The notes below the pieces were generated by a model. It saw only the letters and a list, made by a program, of their open reading frames with translations, was not told the DNA's origin and searched no databases. From contig MHFR01000056.1 of NCBI GenBank assembly GCA_001804285.1, forward strand, positions 1-42,748: a DNA stretch of 42,748 bases. The letters are read 5' to 3'. Source of the DNA: Candidatus Danuiimicrobium aquiferis (GTDB taxonomy: Bacteria; Omnitrophota; Omnitrophia; Omnitrophales; Danuiimicrobiaceae). Shown here in pieces: positions 7,673 to 16,783 of the stretch. The first letter of the stretch is position 1. The number at the start of each line of letters is the position of its first letter. The position numbers and the translations under genes are program-made.

Positions 7673-8464
7673 TTACTTGCATATTCCCCGTTCGGCCTTT
7701 TTCAGGAATTCGACCAAACGAGTAACTGCTTCTGACTGCGGAATTTCTTCAACAATTCTCTTAATCGCCGTCTTTAACGAAAGACCTGAGCGAAATAAAA
7801 TTTTAAACGCACGCTTCAAATAAATTTTCTCATCTTTTGGAAGCTGCGCGCGATCCATGCCAACGATATTCAACCCATACGCTTTAGCAGGATGTCCGTC
7901 GGTCATCATGTACGGTGGAATATCTTGAACCGCTTTCGAAGCACCTCCAACAATAGAAAGATAACCGATTCGCACAAATTGATGAACACCGCATAATCCA
8001 CCGATAATCGCATGGTCTTCAACTATTACATGGCCCGCTAACGTCCCGGCATTCGCAATCGTCACATGATTCCCAATGAGACAGTCATGAGCAATGTGTG
8101 CATACGCCATAATTAGATTGTCACTTCCAACGACGGTTTCCGTTCCCTCTTGCGTTCCTGGATTCATCGTCACATATTCGCGAATTGTATTTCGATCACC
8201 GATTTTCAAATAAGACATGCCCCCTTGAAATTTCTTATCCTGGGTCCGGCTACCGATTACAGCACCTGTGAAAATTTCGTTTTCCCGCCCAATCGTTGTG
8301 TGCCCTTCAATCGTCACACGCGCACCGATACGGTTTCCATCTCCGATCACCACATTCTCTTCAATAATCGAATAGGGTCCGACGTAAACGCCATTTCCCA
8401 ATTCCACATTGGGATGCACAATCGCCGTAGGATGAATCATTGTTTTATTCGTATCAACGTCCAT
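7673..8464 (-). CDS. lpxA: Acyl-ACP--UDP-N-acetylglucosamine O-acyltransferase
   Basis: LpxA carries out the first lipid A step, transferring a 3-hydroxyacyl chain from ACP to UDP-GlcNAc (or its 3-amino analogue) in the cytoplasm. The 263-residue product is a left-handed beta-helix of hexapeptide repeats followed by a helical C-terminus, the normal length. The catalytic histidine lies in AHIAHDC (His126). The start at 8464 overlaps GATGAGGAA; an alternative ATG at 8440 lacks a ribosome site. It starts 7 bases after lpxC-fabZ stops, so the two are almost certainly co-transcribed. Acyl length and sugar preference cannot be read reliably by eye. Confidence 0.96.
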   Translation of the reverse strand: MDVDTNKTMIHPTAIVHPNVELGNGVYVGPYSIIEENVVIGDGNRIGARVTIEGHTTIGRENEIFTGAVIGSRTQDKKFQGGMSYLKIGDRNTIREYVTMNPGTQEGTETVVGSDNLIMAYAHIAHDCLIGNHVTIANAGTLAGHVIVEDHAIIGGLCGVHQFVRIGYLSIVGGASKAVQDIPPYMMTDGHPAKAYGLNIVGMDRAQLPKDEKIYLKRAFKILFRSGLSLKTAIKRIVEEIPQSEAVTRLVEFLKKAERGICK

Positions 8465-8471
8465 TTCCTCA

Positions 8472-9794
8472 TCACCTATCTACAATCGCAAATTTAACTC
8501 CGGCTTCACAGACTAATTTATCGCCCACATAAGCCTTGCCCGTACACTGCCCCGTCCTTGATCGAAGCTTAATAATTTCAACTTTCATTCTCAGCTGATC
8601 ACCGGGATGAACAGGTTGACGAAATTTCGCTTCTTCAATCGTCATAAAATAAGCAAGCTTATTCCGATTTTCCGGCATACTGAGCATCAATACTCCGCCC
8701 ACTTGCGCCATTGCCTCGATAATCAAAACTCCCGGCATCACGGGATGCTCCGGAAAATGTCCTTGAAAAAAATGCTCATTGATAGTGACATTCTTTAGTC
8801 CGACTGCGGTTTTCCCGGGTACCATGGAAACAATCCGATCCACCAAGAGAAAAGGATACCGATGCGGAATGATTTTTTGAATCGCTTGAACGTCCATTTC
8901 TTGAAATTCTTGAATCTTTTCCATATTCATTCCATTCCTGTTTATAATTTCGCTTATCACTTTTGTTTTCAATATCGAAACTACTTTTAAATTATCCAGA
9001 TGTCCTGTCCGGCACGCAACGATATGAGCATGCAACGGCTTTCCGAGCAAATAGAAATCCCCAAGCATATCCACAATTTTATGCCTGCACGCTTCATCGA
9101 AAAACCGGAGTTCATTCCCGAGCGGTTGATTATTTTCAAAAACCAGCGTATTCGAAAAATCCGCCCCTTGGCCGAATCCTTTAGCCTTTAATAATAAAGC
9201 CTCTTCTTTCAAACAAAACGTTCTTGCCGGCGCAAGTTCTTTAAAAAAAATATCTGGTGACACTTCCACACTAAAATGTTGATCTATCAAATGCTCGCTT
9301 CTATAACTCAAATTATACGTTAACTTCAACCCTTTATCACACGGAAAAACCGTAATCGATTTTTCATGATCTTCATAATGAATGGGATCCTTCACTGAAA
9401 AATAGGTTCGTGATTTTTCCTGTGAAACAAGCCCGGCTTCCAGAATTTTCTCGGCAAACTCCTTGGCGCTTCCATCCATTCCGGGAAGTTCCTCACCGTC
9501 AATTTCAACCATTGCATTATCGACGCCGAGCCCATGAAATGCCGCGAGCAAATGTTCAATGGTTCGGACACGAACCTGACCATTTTCTAAAGAAGTCCTT
9601 CTCCCATCAGAAACATCCTTCCGAATAGAATCCAAATTGGCAGGGAGTCGAACGGGCGGATTTTGATCGGCACGAATAAAAACGATTCCAGTATCCGCTT
9701 CAGCCGGCTTAACGGTTAAATGAACCACAACACCCGTATGAAGCCCTTTTCCCTGAAATTTTATTTCCTTTTTAACGGTTGTTTGATATTCCAT
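8472..9794 (-). CDS. lpxC-fabZ: LpxC-FabZ fusion: UDP-3-O-acyl-GlcNAc deacetylase / 3-hydroxyacyl-ACP dehydratase
   Basis: A 440-residue bifunctional enzyme. The LpxC half (1-285) is the zinc deacetylase committing to lipid A: zinc ligands His81 (RTIEHLLAA), His238 and Asp242 (RHKIVD), and His265 in TGHLDN. The FabZ half (300-440) is a hot-dog-fold dehydratase with PHRYPFLLVDR, His346 in GHFPEHP and Glu360 in EAMAQ. Both active sites appear intact. The fusion is known from Bacteroidota, Chlorobi and several uncultured lineages. It couples use of 3-hydroxyacyl-ACP by lipid A synthesis to its dehydration for phospholipid synthesis. It starts 1 base after the skp-like stop and is followed by lpxA. 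Confidence 0.97.
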   Translation of the reverse strand: MEYQTTVKKEIKFQGKGLHTGVVVHLTVKPAEADTGIVFIRADQNPPVRLPANLDSIRKDVSDGRRTSLENGQVRVRTIEHLLAAFHGLGVDNAMVEIDGEELPGMDGSAKEFAEKILEAGLVSQEKSRTYFSVKDPIHYEDHEKSITVFPCDKGLKLTYNLSYRSEHLIDQHFSVEVSPDIFFKELAPARTFCLKEEALLLKAKGFGQGADFSNTLVFENNQPLGNELRFFDEACRHKIVDMLGDFYLLGKPLHAHIVACRTGHLDNLKVVSILKTKVISEIINRNGMNMEKIQEFQEMDVQAIQKIIPHRYPFLLVDRIVSMVPGKTAVGLKNVTINEHFFQGHFPEHPVMPGVLIIEAMAQVGGVLMLSMPENRNKLAYFMTIEEAKFRQPVHPGDQLRMKVEIIKLRSRTGQCTGKAYVGDKLVCEAGVKFAIVDR

Positions 9795-9795
9795 A

Positions 9796-10365
9796 CTATA
9801 ATGATGTGGCTCCTGCTTCTTTCTTCGGAGTTTTTTGGTAGCGACTATTGACTTCCCGCAAAATATCCGGCGTCACATCGCAATCTTTTCGGCGATAAAG
9901 AACGGCGCGTTCATTCAAAATGAAATCGTAGCCTTTCCGTTCTCCATACTGCTGCAAAGTCCCCTCGATATCCTGAAAAACATCTTGGACTGCTTTGTTT
10001 CGTTTTTCTTTCATCGCCAAGTTAACCCCTTCATCAAACTTATCAAGTTCCTTCATCTTTTCATCAATCGCTGATTGTTTTGTCTTTTTAGCATCTTCCG
10101 CCAGAAGCGCCATCTCATCCCGCAAACGCCTGATTTCATAGACAATCGCATCACGTTCTTCCTGCTTTATTTTTCCTTCATTCTGAAATCGTTGATCAAA
10201 CTCCTTGGTTTTTTCATATTCATCAAACACTTTTCCGATATCAACCGTCGCTATTTTAAATTTTTCGGTTTCGGCCGAAAAAACATCGGGTGGCCCAAGA
10301 AGCGACATCATAAAAAGTGTTACGATTAAAATATATCCATTCTTTATTCTTCGACTTTGCTTCAT
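9796..10365 (-). CDS. OmpH/Skp-family periplasmic chaperone
   Basis: A 189-residue exported protein. A signal peptide covers about residues 1-30 (basic KQSRRIKNG, then a hydrophobic stretch ending near DVFSA). The mature part opens with the family strand FKIATVDIGKVFDEYEKT, followed by a long, charged coiled-coil arm (about 60-130), then a closing segment with YDFILNE. Skp holds unfolded outer-membrane proteins for the BAM machine. The ATG at 10365 is preferred over a TTG 18 bases upstream because GAGGTG lies 7 bases before it. It sits between bamA and lpxC-fabZ, the arrangement seen in many Gram-negatives, where lpxD often also lies; lpxD is missing here. Confidence 0.88.
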   Translation of the reverse strand: MKQSRRIKNGYILIVTLFMMSLLGPPDVFSAETEKFKIATVDIGKVFDEYEKTKEFDQRFQNEGKIKQEERDAIVYEIRRLRDEMALLAEDAKKTKQSAIDEKMKELDKFDEGVNLAMKEKRNKAVQDVFQDIEGTLQQYGERKGYDFILNERAVLYRRKDCDVTPDILREVNSRYQKTPKKEAGATSL

Positions 10366-10392
10366 TTGTTTACACCTCGTCAAATAAACTTG

Positions 10393-12867
10393 TTAGAAGC
10401 TTCGGCTTAAACTAAATTCAAATCTGCCCCACTCATCTTTCACATCCCGATTCATAATCGGGAATCCGTAATAGAGCGCCAACGGCCCAATCGGCGTTTT
10501 GACCTTAACCCCCGGACCAATACTGACGGCAAAATCATCAAAACCAAAACTGAAAGTATCCCGATTCAGGTTTCCCACATCAATAAATGTCGCTGCTTTT
10601 ACAATATCCCCAATATAGGGAAGAGGGAATGTATATTCCAAATTCGCGATATACATGGTCTGTCCGCCAATCGCATCTCCGCCCTCAATGGGCCCAACGC
10701 GGCGATAATTATAACCGCGAACCGTTCCCAAGCCTCCGGCAAAAAAACGGTCAAACGGAGGAACAATATCAGAACCTAATTCACCCGATACCCCAAACCG
10801 ATTTTGAAATTCAATAACATGTTTTCCTTCTAAGAAACTCCAATATTTTGTAGCATTCACTTGCGTAATATAATAATCTTCAGATCCTCCAAGAAATGTT
10901 CCGATCAATTCCCCGGAAATTCCGGCCATCCATCCCTTGGTCGGATTCATCACATTATCACGCTTATCACAATTGAAGAAAAGCTTCAAACGGCTTAACC
11001 ATCGATCTCCCTCAAACATTTTCACGTCATTAGAGGCATCGCTTTCCACATCGAATAAATTGACATTTTCCATTTTATAACCAAAACCTGCTCGCAAGAA
11101 CTCCATAAAGGCCCTCGAAAATGTCACTCCGGCACCCAGACGCTGTTCTTTAAAATCGACATTCCGGTTCTCATTCCGAATATCGTACAAATCAAGCCCG
11201 GCAGAAATCGGTTTATTGAATAAATAAGGTTCCTCAAAACTGAAACCGAAATCGCGCGTAATACTTCCGAAACGTCCACGAAGCGAAACATTCTGACCGC
11301 CACCCGTAAAACGGGGCCAATTCAAAAGATCAAAATTGCGCTGCGCAATTTCAGCAAACCCGATGAATTGGTCGATTGAACTAATACCCGCGCCAAACGA
11401 TAGCTCTCCGGTACGTTTTTCTTTCACCCGGAAAACAATGTCTTTTCGATTCGCCACCGAACTCGGTTCCGTATCGTATGTGATTTCCTCAAAATACCCA
11501 AGATTCTCAAGACGTTGTTTCGATCGTTCAACCGCCACGCCATCATATTTCTCACCCGGACGGACTCGAAGTTCGCGACGAATCACAATATCTTTTGTTT
11601 TTGTATTTCCACGGATCATCACCTTATCAATAAAATAAAGGTCTCCCTCTGTCAATTGATACGTCACATCTACTTTTCCTGTTTCTTTATTGAGATTTAC
11701 ATCCGGAAGAACACGAACGTCCATATAACCATGCTCGGAATAAAATTTCCTGATGGTTTGAACTTCTTCCGCCATTCCCTGCTGAGAATAGACAGACCCC
11801 GGAAGCATGTTTAACCTTTGCCAAATTTCATTTTCAGGGAGAACGGTAACTCCTTTGACGTAAACATGTCCCGTCCGGTATTGCTTACCCTCCTCCACCT
11901 GAATCTTAATCAGAATCTTCTGGGTTTTCTCATCGTAATCAATATCTTGGCTGACTTGAACATCTAAAAAACCATTCTGCTGATAAAAAGAACTGAGTCG
12001 ATCCAAATCCCCTTTGAATTTTTCTTCGTCAAACACACCAAATCTGAAAAACATCAAATTCCTGGCATGTGTTTTTATTGTCTTTTCGAGCTTTCGACTT
12101 TTGAAGGATTGGTTTCCTTCAAATTTAATTTCGCGAATCAAAAACTTTTTTCCTTCGTCAACGAGAATTTTAATCGTAACTTCTTTGGTCGCGGAATCTG
12201 TCTCGACGGAATATTTCACAGAAATGAAACGGAACCCTTTGCTCGCATATTTTCCCTTAATTTTATTGATACCTTGTTGAACGGCAAATTCATCGAATAC
12301 TTGTCCTTCTATCACTCCAAACTCTTTTCGGATATCACGATCTTTCAGGATTTTATTCCCCGCAAACATAATATGGCGAACCATGGGTTTTTCATCTACG
12401 GTCACAATCAGTTTGACTCCCCCGCCGCTTACATCTTCCATATCAATCCGGATATCCTCGAAATAACCCGCGCCATACAAACGCTTGATATCTTCATTAA
12501 TATCAAACTGCGTCAATTCCGAACCTTCGCGGGTTTTCATTTTATTGAGAATGGTTTGCGTGCTAACAACCCGGTTTCCGTGAATTTCAATTTTCATCAC
12601 CTTGAAGTTCTGACTCGCTTCCGTTTGAGTGGCTCCTTGAGTCACTTGTTCAGCGGATTGATTAGCACCTTCTTGCGTTTCTTTTGTCTCTGAAACAGTC
12701 TGCGGTTGCTTGTTATTCTCCGTTTGTGGCTGTGATTGTTCGGGCATTCCTTGCTCAGCCATTAATAAAAATGGGTGGATAGCCAGAAACATTCCACAGA
12801 AAACGGGAACGAAGAAAAGACTAACGATGTTTTTGAAGTGAAATTTAAAGTTCTTCTGAGCTTTCAC
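10393..12867 (-). CDS. bamA: Outer-membrane beta-barrel assembly protein BamA (Omp85)
   Basis: BamA inserts beta-barrel proteins into the outer membrane. A signal peptide (KNFKFHFK, then about 24 hydrophobic residues) precedes a Gln/Thr/Glu-rich linker. Five POTRA-like domains follow, marked by repeated motifs such as FEGNQSFKSRKL and VMIRGNTKTKDIVIRRELRVRPG. The C-terminal 16-strand barrel ends in FSLSRSF, with a terminal Phe as the BAM signal requires, and carries VRGYNYR of the conserved L6 loop. I choose GTG at 12867, preceded by GGAG, giving 824 residues; an ATG at 12927 would overlap dnaB further and disrupt the signal peptide. It overlaps the dnaB 3' end by 23 bases, implying coupled translation. 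Confidence 0.93.
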   Translation of the reverse strand: MKAQKNFKFHFKNIVSLFFVPVFCGMFLAIHPFLLMAEQGMPEQSQPQTENNKQPQTVSETKETQEGANQSAEQVTQGATQTEASQNFKVMKIEIHGNRVVSTQTILNKMKTREGSELTQFDINEDIKRLYGAGYFEDIRIDMEDVSGGGVKLIVTVDEKPMVRHIMFAGNKILKDRDIRKEFGVIEGQVFDEFAVQQGINKIKGKYASKGFRFISVKYSVETDSATKEVTIKILVDEGKKFLIREIKFEGNQSFKSRKLEKTIKTHARNLMFFRFGVFDEEKFKGDLDRLSSFYQQNGFLDVQVSQDIDYDEKTQKILIKIQVEEGKQYRTGHVYVKGVTVLPENEIWQRLNMLPGSVYSQQGMAEEVQTIRKFYSEHGYMDVRVLPDVNLNKETGKVDVTYQLTEGDLYFIDKVMIRGNTKTKDIVIRRELRVRPGEKYDGVAVERSKQRLENLGYFEEITYDTEPSSVANRKDIVFRVKEKRTGELSFGAGISSIDQFIGFAEIAQRNFDLLNWPRFTGGGQNVSLRGRFGSITRDFGFSFEEPYLFNKPISAGLDLYDIRNENRNVDFKEQRLGAGVTFSRAFMEFLRAGFGYKMENVNLFDVESDASNDVKMFEGDRWLSRLKLFFNCDKRDNVMNPTKGWMAGISGELIGTFLGGSEDYYITQVNATKYWSFLEGKHVIEFQNRFGVSGELGSDIVPPFDRFFAGGLGTVRGYNYRRVGPIEGGDAIGGQTMYIANLEYTFPLPYIGDIVKAATFIDVGNLNRDTFSFGFDDFAVSIGPGVKVKTPIGPLALYYGFPIMNRDVKDEWGRFEFSLSRSF

Positions 12868-14203
12868 GATGAAACTCCGGGTTTTCAAAACGGGTCCATT
12901 CTTTAATAAATAGTAAGTTACAAGCACCGATCGGCCCGTTACGCTGTTTCGAAATAATCGCCTCAGCCCGGTTTCGATTTTCTTCCGTCGGGTTATAATA
13001 TTCTTCGCGAAAAAGAAACGTTACCACATCCGCATCCTGTTCAATCGAACCCGATTCGCGAAGGTCCGAGAGTTGCGGCCGATTTCCCATTCTTGATTCT
13101 ACAGCACGAGATAATTGACTGATCGCAATCACTGGGACGTGAAGTTCGCGTGCAAGTGCTTTGAGCGATCGTGAAATCTGTGAAATTTCCTGCTGCCGGT
13201 TTTCCGCCCGCGAACCCGCTTCCATCAGCTGCATATAGTCGATCACAACCAGTTCAATTCCGTGCTGCATTTTAAGCCGGCGCGCTTTTGCACGAATATC
13301 CAAAACAGAAAGAGCCGGAGTATCATCGATAAAAATGGGCGCATCTGAAAGTTTTCCGGCCGCATTCGTCAATTTCGGCCAATCCGAATGGGAAAGATAT
13401 CCTGTTCTGACTTTTTGCGCATCCACCCGTGCATGGGAACACAAAAGCCTTTGCACCAATTGTTCTTTGCTCATTTCAAGAGAGAAAAAAGCAACCGGTT
13501 TTCCCAGAATAACACTCACATGCTCTACAACACCTGAAGCAAACGCTGATTTTCCCATTGAAGGACGTCCCGCCACAATAATTAAATCAGCGGGTTGAAG
13601 TCCGGCTGTTTTAATATCAAACTCATGGAATCCAGTCGCAAGACCGGTCACATGTTCTTTGCGTTGATACAATTGATCAATCGCTTCGATCGAATCTTTA
13701 ATAATTTCGCCGACACGTGTAAACTTCCCCTCAATGCGATCCTGGTTAATTTCGAATATCATCTGCTCGGCATGCTCCAGCGCATGAAGTCCTTCACAGG
13801 AAGGATCAAACCCTTCCTCCACTATTTTAGTCGCAGCACCAATCAGCCCTCGAAGAAGCGCTTTTTCTTTAACGATTTTTGCATGCTGATCTACGTTGGC
13901 TGCCGTCGCAACCGAAGCCGTGAGGCCGGCAAGATAGCTAGCGCCACCGATTTGTTCCAATCTTTTCATTTTGCGAAGCTCTTCGGTCACGGTAATCAAA
14001 TCAATTGGCTGGCTTCGTTCAAAGAGGTTCACCATCGCAGAAAAAATATGCTGATGAACTTCAGAATAGAAATAGTGTTCCTTTAAAAGCTCTATAGCTG
14101 CAAGCAATGCGTCGGCCGAAAAAAGCATCGCTCCAAGCACACTCACTTCCGCTTCTAAATTTTGTGGTGGGATTTTTTCAATCAGGTTATGATCAACTTC
14201 CAT
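12845..14203 (-). CDS. dnaB: Replicative DNA helicase
   Basis: DnaB is the hexameric helicase that unwinds DNA at the replication fork. The 452-residue product has the N-terminal helical domain (about 10-110; PPQNLEAEVSVLGAML is typical) and a RecA-like C-terminal domain with Walker A AGRPSMGKSA (211-220), Walker B IELVVIDYMQLM, and the DLRESGSIEQDADVV segment. No intein is present. It follows rplI in the classic rpsF-ssb-rpsR-rplI-dnaB cluster, 47 bases after rplI, and runs into bamA by a 23-base overlap. I see no convincing ribosome site before the ATG. Confidence 0.97.
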   Translation of the reverse strand: MEVDHNLIEKIPPQNLEAEVSVLGAMLFSADALLAAIELLKEHYFYSEVHQHIFSAMVNLFERSQPIDLITVTEELRKMKRLEQIGGASYLAGLTASVATAANVDQHAKIVKEKALLRGLIGAATKIVEEGFDPSCEGLHALEHAEQMIFEINQDRIEGKFTRVGEIIKDSIEAIDQLYQRKEHVTGLATGFHEFDIKTAGLQPADLIIVAGRPSMGKSAFASGVVEHVSVILGKPVAFFSLEMSKEQLVQRLLCSHARVDAQKVRTGYLSHSDWPKLTNAAGKLSDAPIFIDDTPALSVLDIRAKARRLKMQHGIELVVIDYMQLMEAGSRAENRQQEISQISRSLKALARELHVPVIAISQLSRAVESRMGNRPQLSDLRESGSIEQDADVVTFLFREEYYNPTEENRNRAEAIISKQRNGPIGACNLLFIKEWTRFENPEFHRESSEEL

Positions 14204-14250
14204 TGATATATCTTATTGATTCTCTGTAAAAATCGGTTAAGAAAATTTGC

Positions 14251-14694
14251 TTACGCTTCAGTTACAATCACTTTAAGCTGGGCCTTCACTTCAAAATGAA
14301 GCCTGACTGGAACGGAATATTCGCCAACCTTGTGAATTACCTCTACAAGCTCAATTTTCTTCTTATCAATATCAAACCCAAGTTGTTGGAGTTCCTCGTA
14401 AACATGCTGCCGCGTCACTGAACCGAAAAGTTTCCCTTCCGCGCCGACTTTCGCCTTAATCACACAGGTTGACTGCTCAAGTTTCGTAGCAATCTGTTCG
14501 GCCTGCTGTTTTTCTTGAATCCGTTTTTCTTCCGCCCGACGTTTCTTCGCTTCGAGAAACCTGATGCCCCCTTGAGTAACGGACACTGCCAAACGATTCG
14601 GAATTAAATAGTTCCGGCAATATCCATCTTTAGCTTTGACACGTTCTCCAGCCTTGCCTAATCGATCTATGTCTTGAGTTAAAATCACTTCCAT
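14251..14694 (-). CDS. rplI: 50S ribosomal protein L9
   Basis: L9 binds 23S rRNA near the L1 stalk and helps maintain reading frame. The 147-residue product has the N-terminal rRNA-binding domain (VILTQDIDRLGKAGE, GYCRNYLIPN), a long connecting helix rich in Lys, Glu and Arg (about 50-80) and the C-terminal domain with GKLFGSVT. Length is normal. An AAGGAG lies 12 bases before the ATG, longer than usual. It is part of the rpsF-ssb-rpsR-rplI-dnaB operon. Confidence 0.97.
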   Translation of the reverse strand: MEVILTQDIDRLGKAGERVKAKDGYCRNYLIPNRLAVSVTQGGIRFLEAKKRRAEEKRIQEKQQAEQIATKLEQSTCVIKAKVGAEGKLFGSVTRQHVYEELQQLGFDIDKKKIELVEVIHKVGEYSVPVRLHFEVKAQLKVIVTEA

Positions 14695-14787
14695 GGAATT
14701 CTTTCACTCCTTTTTACGCACACGGTTTACGCTTGAAATTAATTTCTGATGCCAATCAACGACAGATAACGAAAGTAAACTTTCGAA

Positions 14788-15099
14788 TTACGGTTGTTGA
14801 AATGCCAAAAATCCAGAATGTCTCGCACGCTTGACGGCGCGGGCTAACATACGTTGTTCTTTGGATGAAAGTCCTGCGATTCTTCGGGGAAGAATCTTGC
14901 CCTTTTCAGAGATAAAGTTTCTCAACACATCAACATTCTTATAGTCGATATTTTGAATGACTTGGTTTCCAAACCGGCGAACACGTTTTCTTGGAAAACG
15001 CGACGGTCCATCAGCCGCTGTTTTGTTACCAAATCCGAACCTCGGTCTACTACTGCCACTCGATCTACTATTGCCAGAAGATCCATACTCCATACGCAT
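14788..15099 (-). CDS. rpsR: 30S ribosomal protein S18
   Basis: S18 sits on the small-subunit platform next to S6. The 103-residue product has the conserved core: [52 protein letters not shown] and FLAF. The first 35 residues are a Ser/Gly/Arg-rich extension with little conservation, making it longer than the 75-90 residues of many homologues. GGGAG lies 9 bases before the first ATG, supporting that start. It lies between ssb and rplI. Confidence 0.96.
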   Translation of the reverse strand: MRMEYGSSGNSRSSGSSRPRFGFGNKTAADGPSRFPRKRVRRFGNQVIQNIDYKNVDVLRNFISEKGKILPRRIAGLSSKEQRMLARAVKRARHSGFLAFQQP

Positions 15100-15142
15100 T
15101 TTGATTTACTCCCTTCTAAATAAATTTTAGTTTTTTATCGAA

Positions 15143-15625
15143 TTAAAACGGAACTTCTTCGTCAGGGCGTAATTCGTCTTTTGACACATCTAAAGTAGCG
15201 CCCTTCCCTCCAGCATTCATAAACGATTGGTCATCAATAATAGCTTCCGGCACATCGGGAGGAGGCACTGCAGCTCCGCTACCTTGCCGATCTGATTTTC
15301 CTAAAAATTGAACGTTCTGCGCAATAACTTCAATCGTACTTCGCTTTGTCCCATCCGGAGCGTCCCAACTCCGGCTCTGAAGACGGCCTTCGACAAAAAC
15401 CGGACTTCCTTTCCGCAAATATTCATGACACACTTCAGCCCGTTTTGCCCAAACAACAACCCGAATGAAACTGACTTCTTCTTTTTTCTCGCCGGTCGCC
15501 GCCGCATAGGTACGATTAACTGCAACCGTAAAAGAAGTAACTGCTTGTCCGGACGGAATATAACGCAACTCTGGATCCCGTGTTAAATTCCCAATTAACA
15601 AAACTCGGTTTAAAGATGCTGCCAT
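15143..15625 (-). CDS. ssb: Single-stranded DNA-binding protein
   Basis: SSB coats single-stranded DNA in replication and repair. The 160-residue product has the OB fold at 1-110 (LNRVLLIGNLTRDPELRY, FTVAVNR, VVVWAKRAEVCHEYLRKGSPVFVEGRL). A disordered, acidic tail follows, ending in DEEVPF, the C-terminal peptide that recruits partner proteins. It is encoded between rpsF and rpsR, the standard position. Confidence 0.97.
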   Translation of the reverse strand: MAASLNRVLLIGNLTRDPELRYIPSGQAVTSFTVAVNRTYAAATGEKKEEVSFIRVVVWAKRAEVCHEYLRKGSPVFVEGRLQSRSWDAPDGTKRSTIEVIAQNVQFLGKSDRQGSGAAVPPPDVPEAIIDDQSFMNAGGKGATLDVSKDELRPDEEVPF

Positions 15626-15692
15626 AAGTTTTATAAGGACCTTAAAAGGCCTCTCCTTTAAAAATCAAATCGCCCACTCGAATAAGATTGGA

Positions 15693-16037
15693 TTATTTCG
15701 TAGCGGCAACAGTTTGCTGATTCGGAACCGGATTTTTTCCTTTCGGTTTCGAAACGCGTTTCACATAAATATTAAACTTCAGAATGTTTTCAGAAAGCTG
15801 TAATGTTCGTCGAAAACTAGTCGCTTGATCTGTCGGCAGCTCAAAGTCATAAATAATAATAAACCCTTGACTGTTTTTTTTAACCTTATAACCCAGGGTT
15901 CGCGTTCCCTGTTCAACGGCTGATATCATCTTCCCGCCCAATTTTTTAACCAGCTCCGAAAATTCATCTTTCGCTTGCTTGATTTGATCCCCTGCCAATT
16001 GAGGGAAGTAAATAATGGCTCCTTCGTAAGCTTTCAA
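15693..16037 (-). CDS. rpsF: 30S ribosomal protein S6
   Basis: S6 pairs with S18 on the small-subunit platform. The 114-residue product has the alpha/beta fold: YEGAIIYFP at the start, GTRTLGYKVKK in the centre, and LSENILKFNIYV near the end. The start codon is TTG at 16037-16035, preceded by GGAAGGAAGG. It is the first gene after the promoter at 16099-16127, so it opens the ribosomal, replication and envelope operon running down to lpxA. Confidence 0.96.
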   Translation of the reverse strand: MKAYEGAIIYFPQLAGDQIKQAKDEFSELVKKLGGKMISAVEQGTRTLGYKVKKNSQGFIIIYDFELPTDQATSFRRTLQLSENILKFNIYVKRVSKPKGKNPVPNQQTVAATK

Positions 16038-16098
16038 GTGAATTATCCTTCCTTCCTTTTTGAAATCAATAAAAGATTAACTGTGGAAAAAGTGTAAT

Positions 16099-16127
16099 AA
16101 TGTATCATAATTAAATTCTTTTGGCAA
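16099..16127 (-). promoter_or_regulatory. Sigma-70-type promoter of the rpsF operon
   Basis: On the minus strand TTGCCA (16127-16122) is followed by a 17-base spacer and TACATT (16104-16099), with TGA directly before the -10, making it an extended -10 promoter. The predicted start is near 16092, leaving a leader of about 55 bases before rpsF. I did not recognise the S6:S18-binding leader motif in that short stretch. Confidence 0.55.
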
Positions 16128-16176
16128 ACCTTCAAAATTCTTATTTTCCTCTTAAAAAGAGACCTGCCAAACCTTC

Positions 16177-16755
16177 TTAATTATATTTCCCCATCACCTT
16201 ATGGAGGCCGTGGTAAACCCAATCCAAACAAGCATCCCTGGCACGCTCAATTGACGCGATAAAATCCTTATACTCTGTGCCATGAAATTCACTCAAAACA
16301 TACCCGGCCAAGTCTTTTGGGCGATCGTTAGGCAATCCAATCCCTACCCGCAACCGTGCAAATGAAGATGTCCCCAAACAATCAATCACCGATTGAATTC
16401 CATTATGTCCACCAGAGGTTCCTCTGGAACGAATCCGGATCTTCCCAAGCGGCAAATAAATGTCGTCAACTACAATGAGTATCTGGCTCGGCGAAATATT
16501 ATATTCAACGATCAAATCTTTCACCGATTGACCACTGACATTCATGAAAGCCGTTGGCTTGGCAATAAACACTTTTTCTAAACAATCAGATAATATCGCG
16601 ACTTGATACGAACCTTTTCTCTTTTCAAAGGCTTTCCCATTTTTCCTTGACGCTTCAAGCAGCGCGTCAACAACTAAGAATCCGGCATTATGCCGTGTGT
16701 GCTCATACTTCTTTCCCGGATTCCCCAATCCTACAATCAGCTTAACGCCATGCAT
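16177..16755 (-). CDS. pth: Peptidyl-tRNA hydrolase
   Basis: Pth frees tRNA from peptidyl-tRNAs dropped during translation. The 192-residue product has the signatures LIVGLGNPGKKYEHTRHNAGF (catalytic His in TRHNAGF), AFMNVSGQSV, VVDDIYLPLG and SRGTSGGHNG, and is full length. An open frame reaches back to 16932, but those residues are a Lys/Arg-rich misread of the rplY tail, so the ATG at 16755 is used. It starts 28 bases after rplY ends; rplY-pth pairing is common in bacteria. Confidence 0.96.
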   Translation of the reverse strand: MHGVKLIVGLGNPGKKYEHTRHNAGFLVVDALLEASRKNGKAFEKRKGSYQVAILSDCLEKVFIAKPTAFMNVSGQSVKDLIVEYNISPSQILIVVDDIYLPLGKIRIRSRGTSGGHNGIQSVIDCLGTSSFARLRVGIGLPNDRPKDLAGYVLSEFHGTEYKDFIASIERARDACLDWVYHGLHKVMGKYN

Positions 16756-16783
16756 TCTTAATAATGGTCCGTGATATTTTCGG

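Noticed and set aside
12067-12693. 208-codon plus-strand frame antisense to bamA
   Set aside because: A Phe-rich shadow of bamA with no independent support.
15626-15692. Second ribosome-site hairpin switch ahead of ssb
   Set aside because: GGCCTTTTAAGG-type pairing exists but the arms are short and imperfect, unlike the clear case at 40110-40140.
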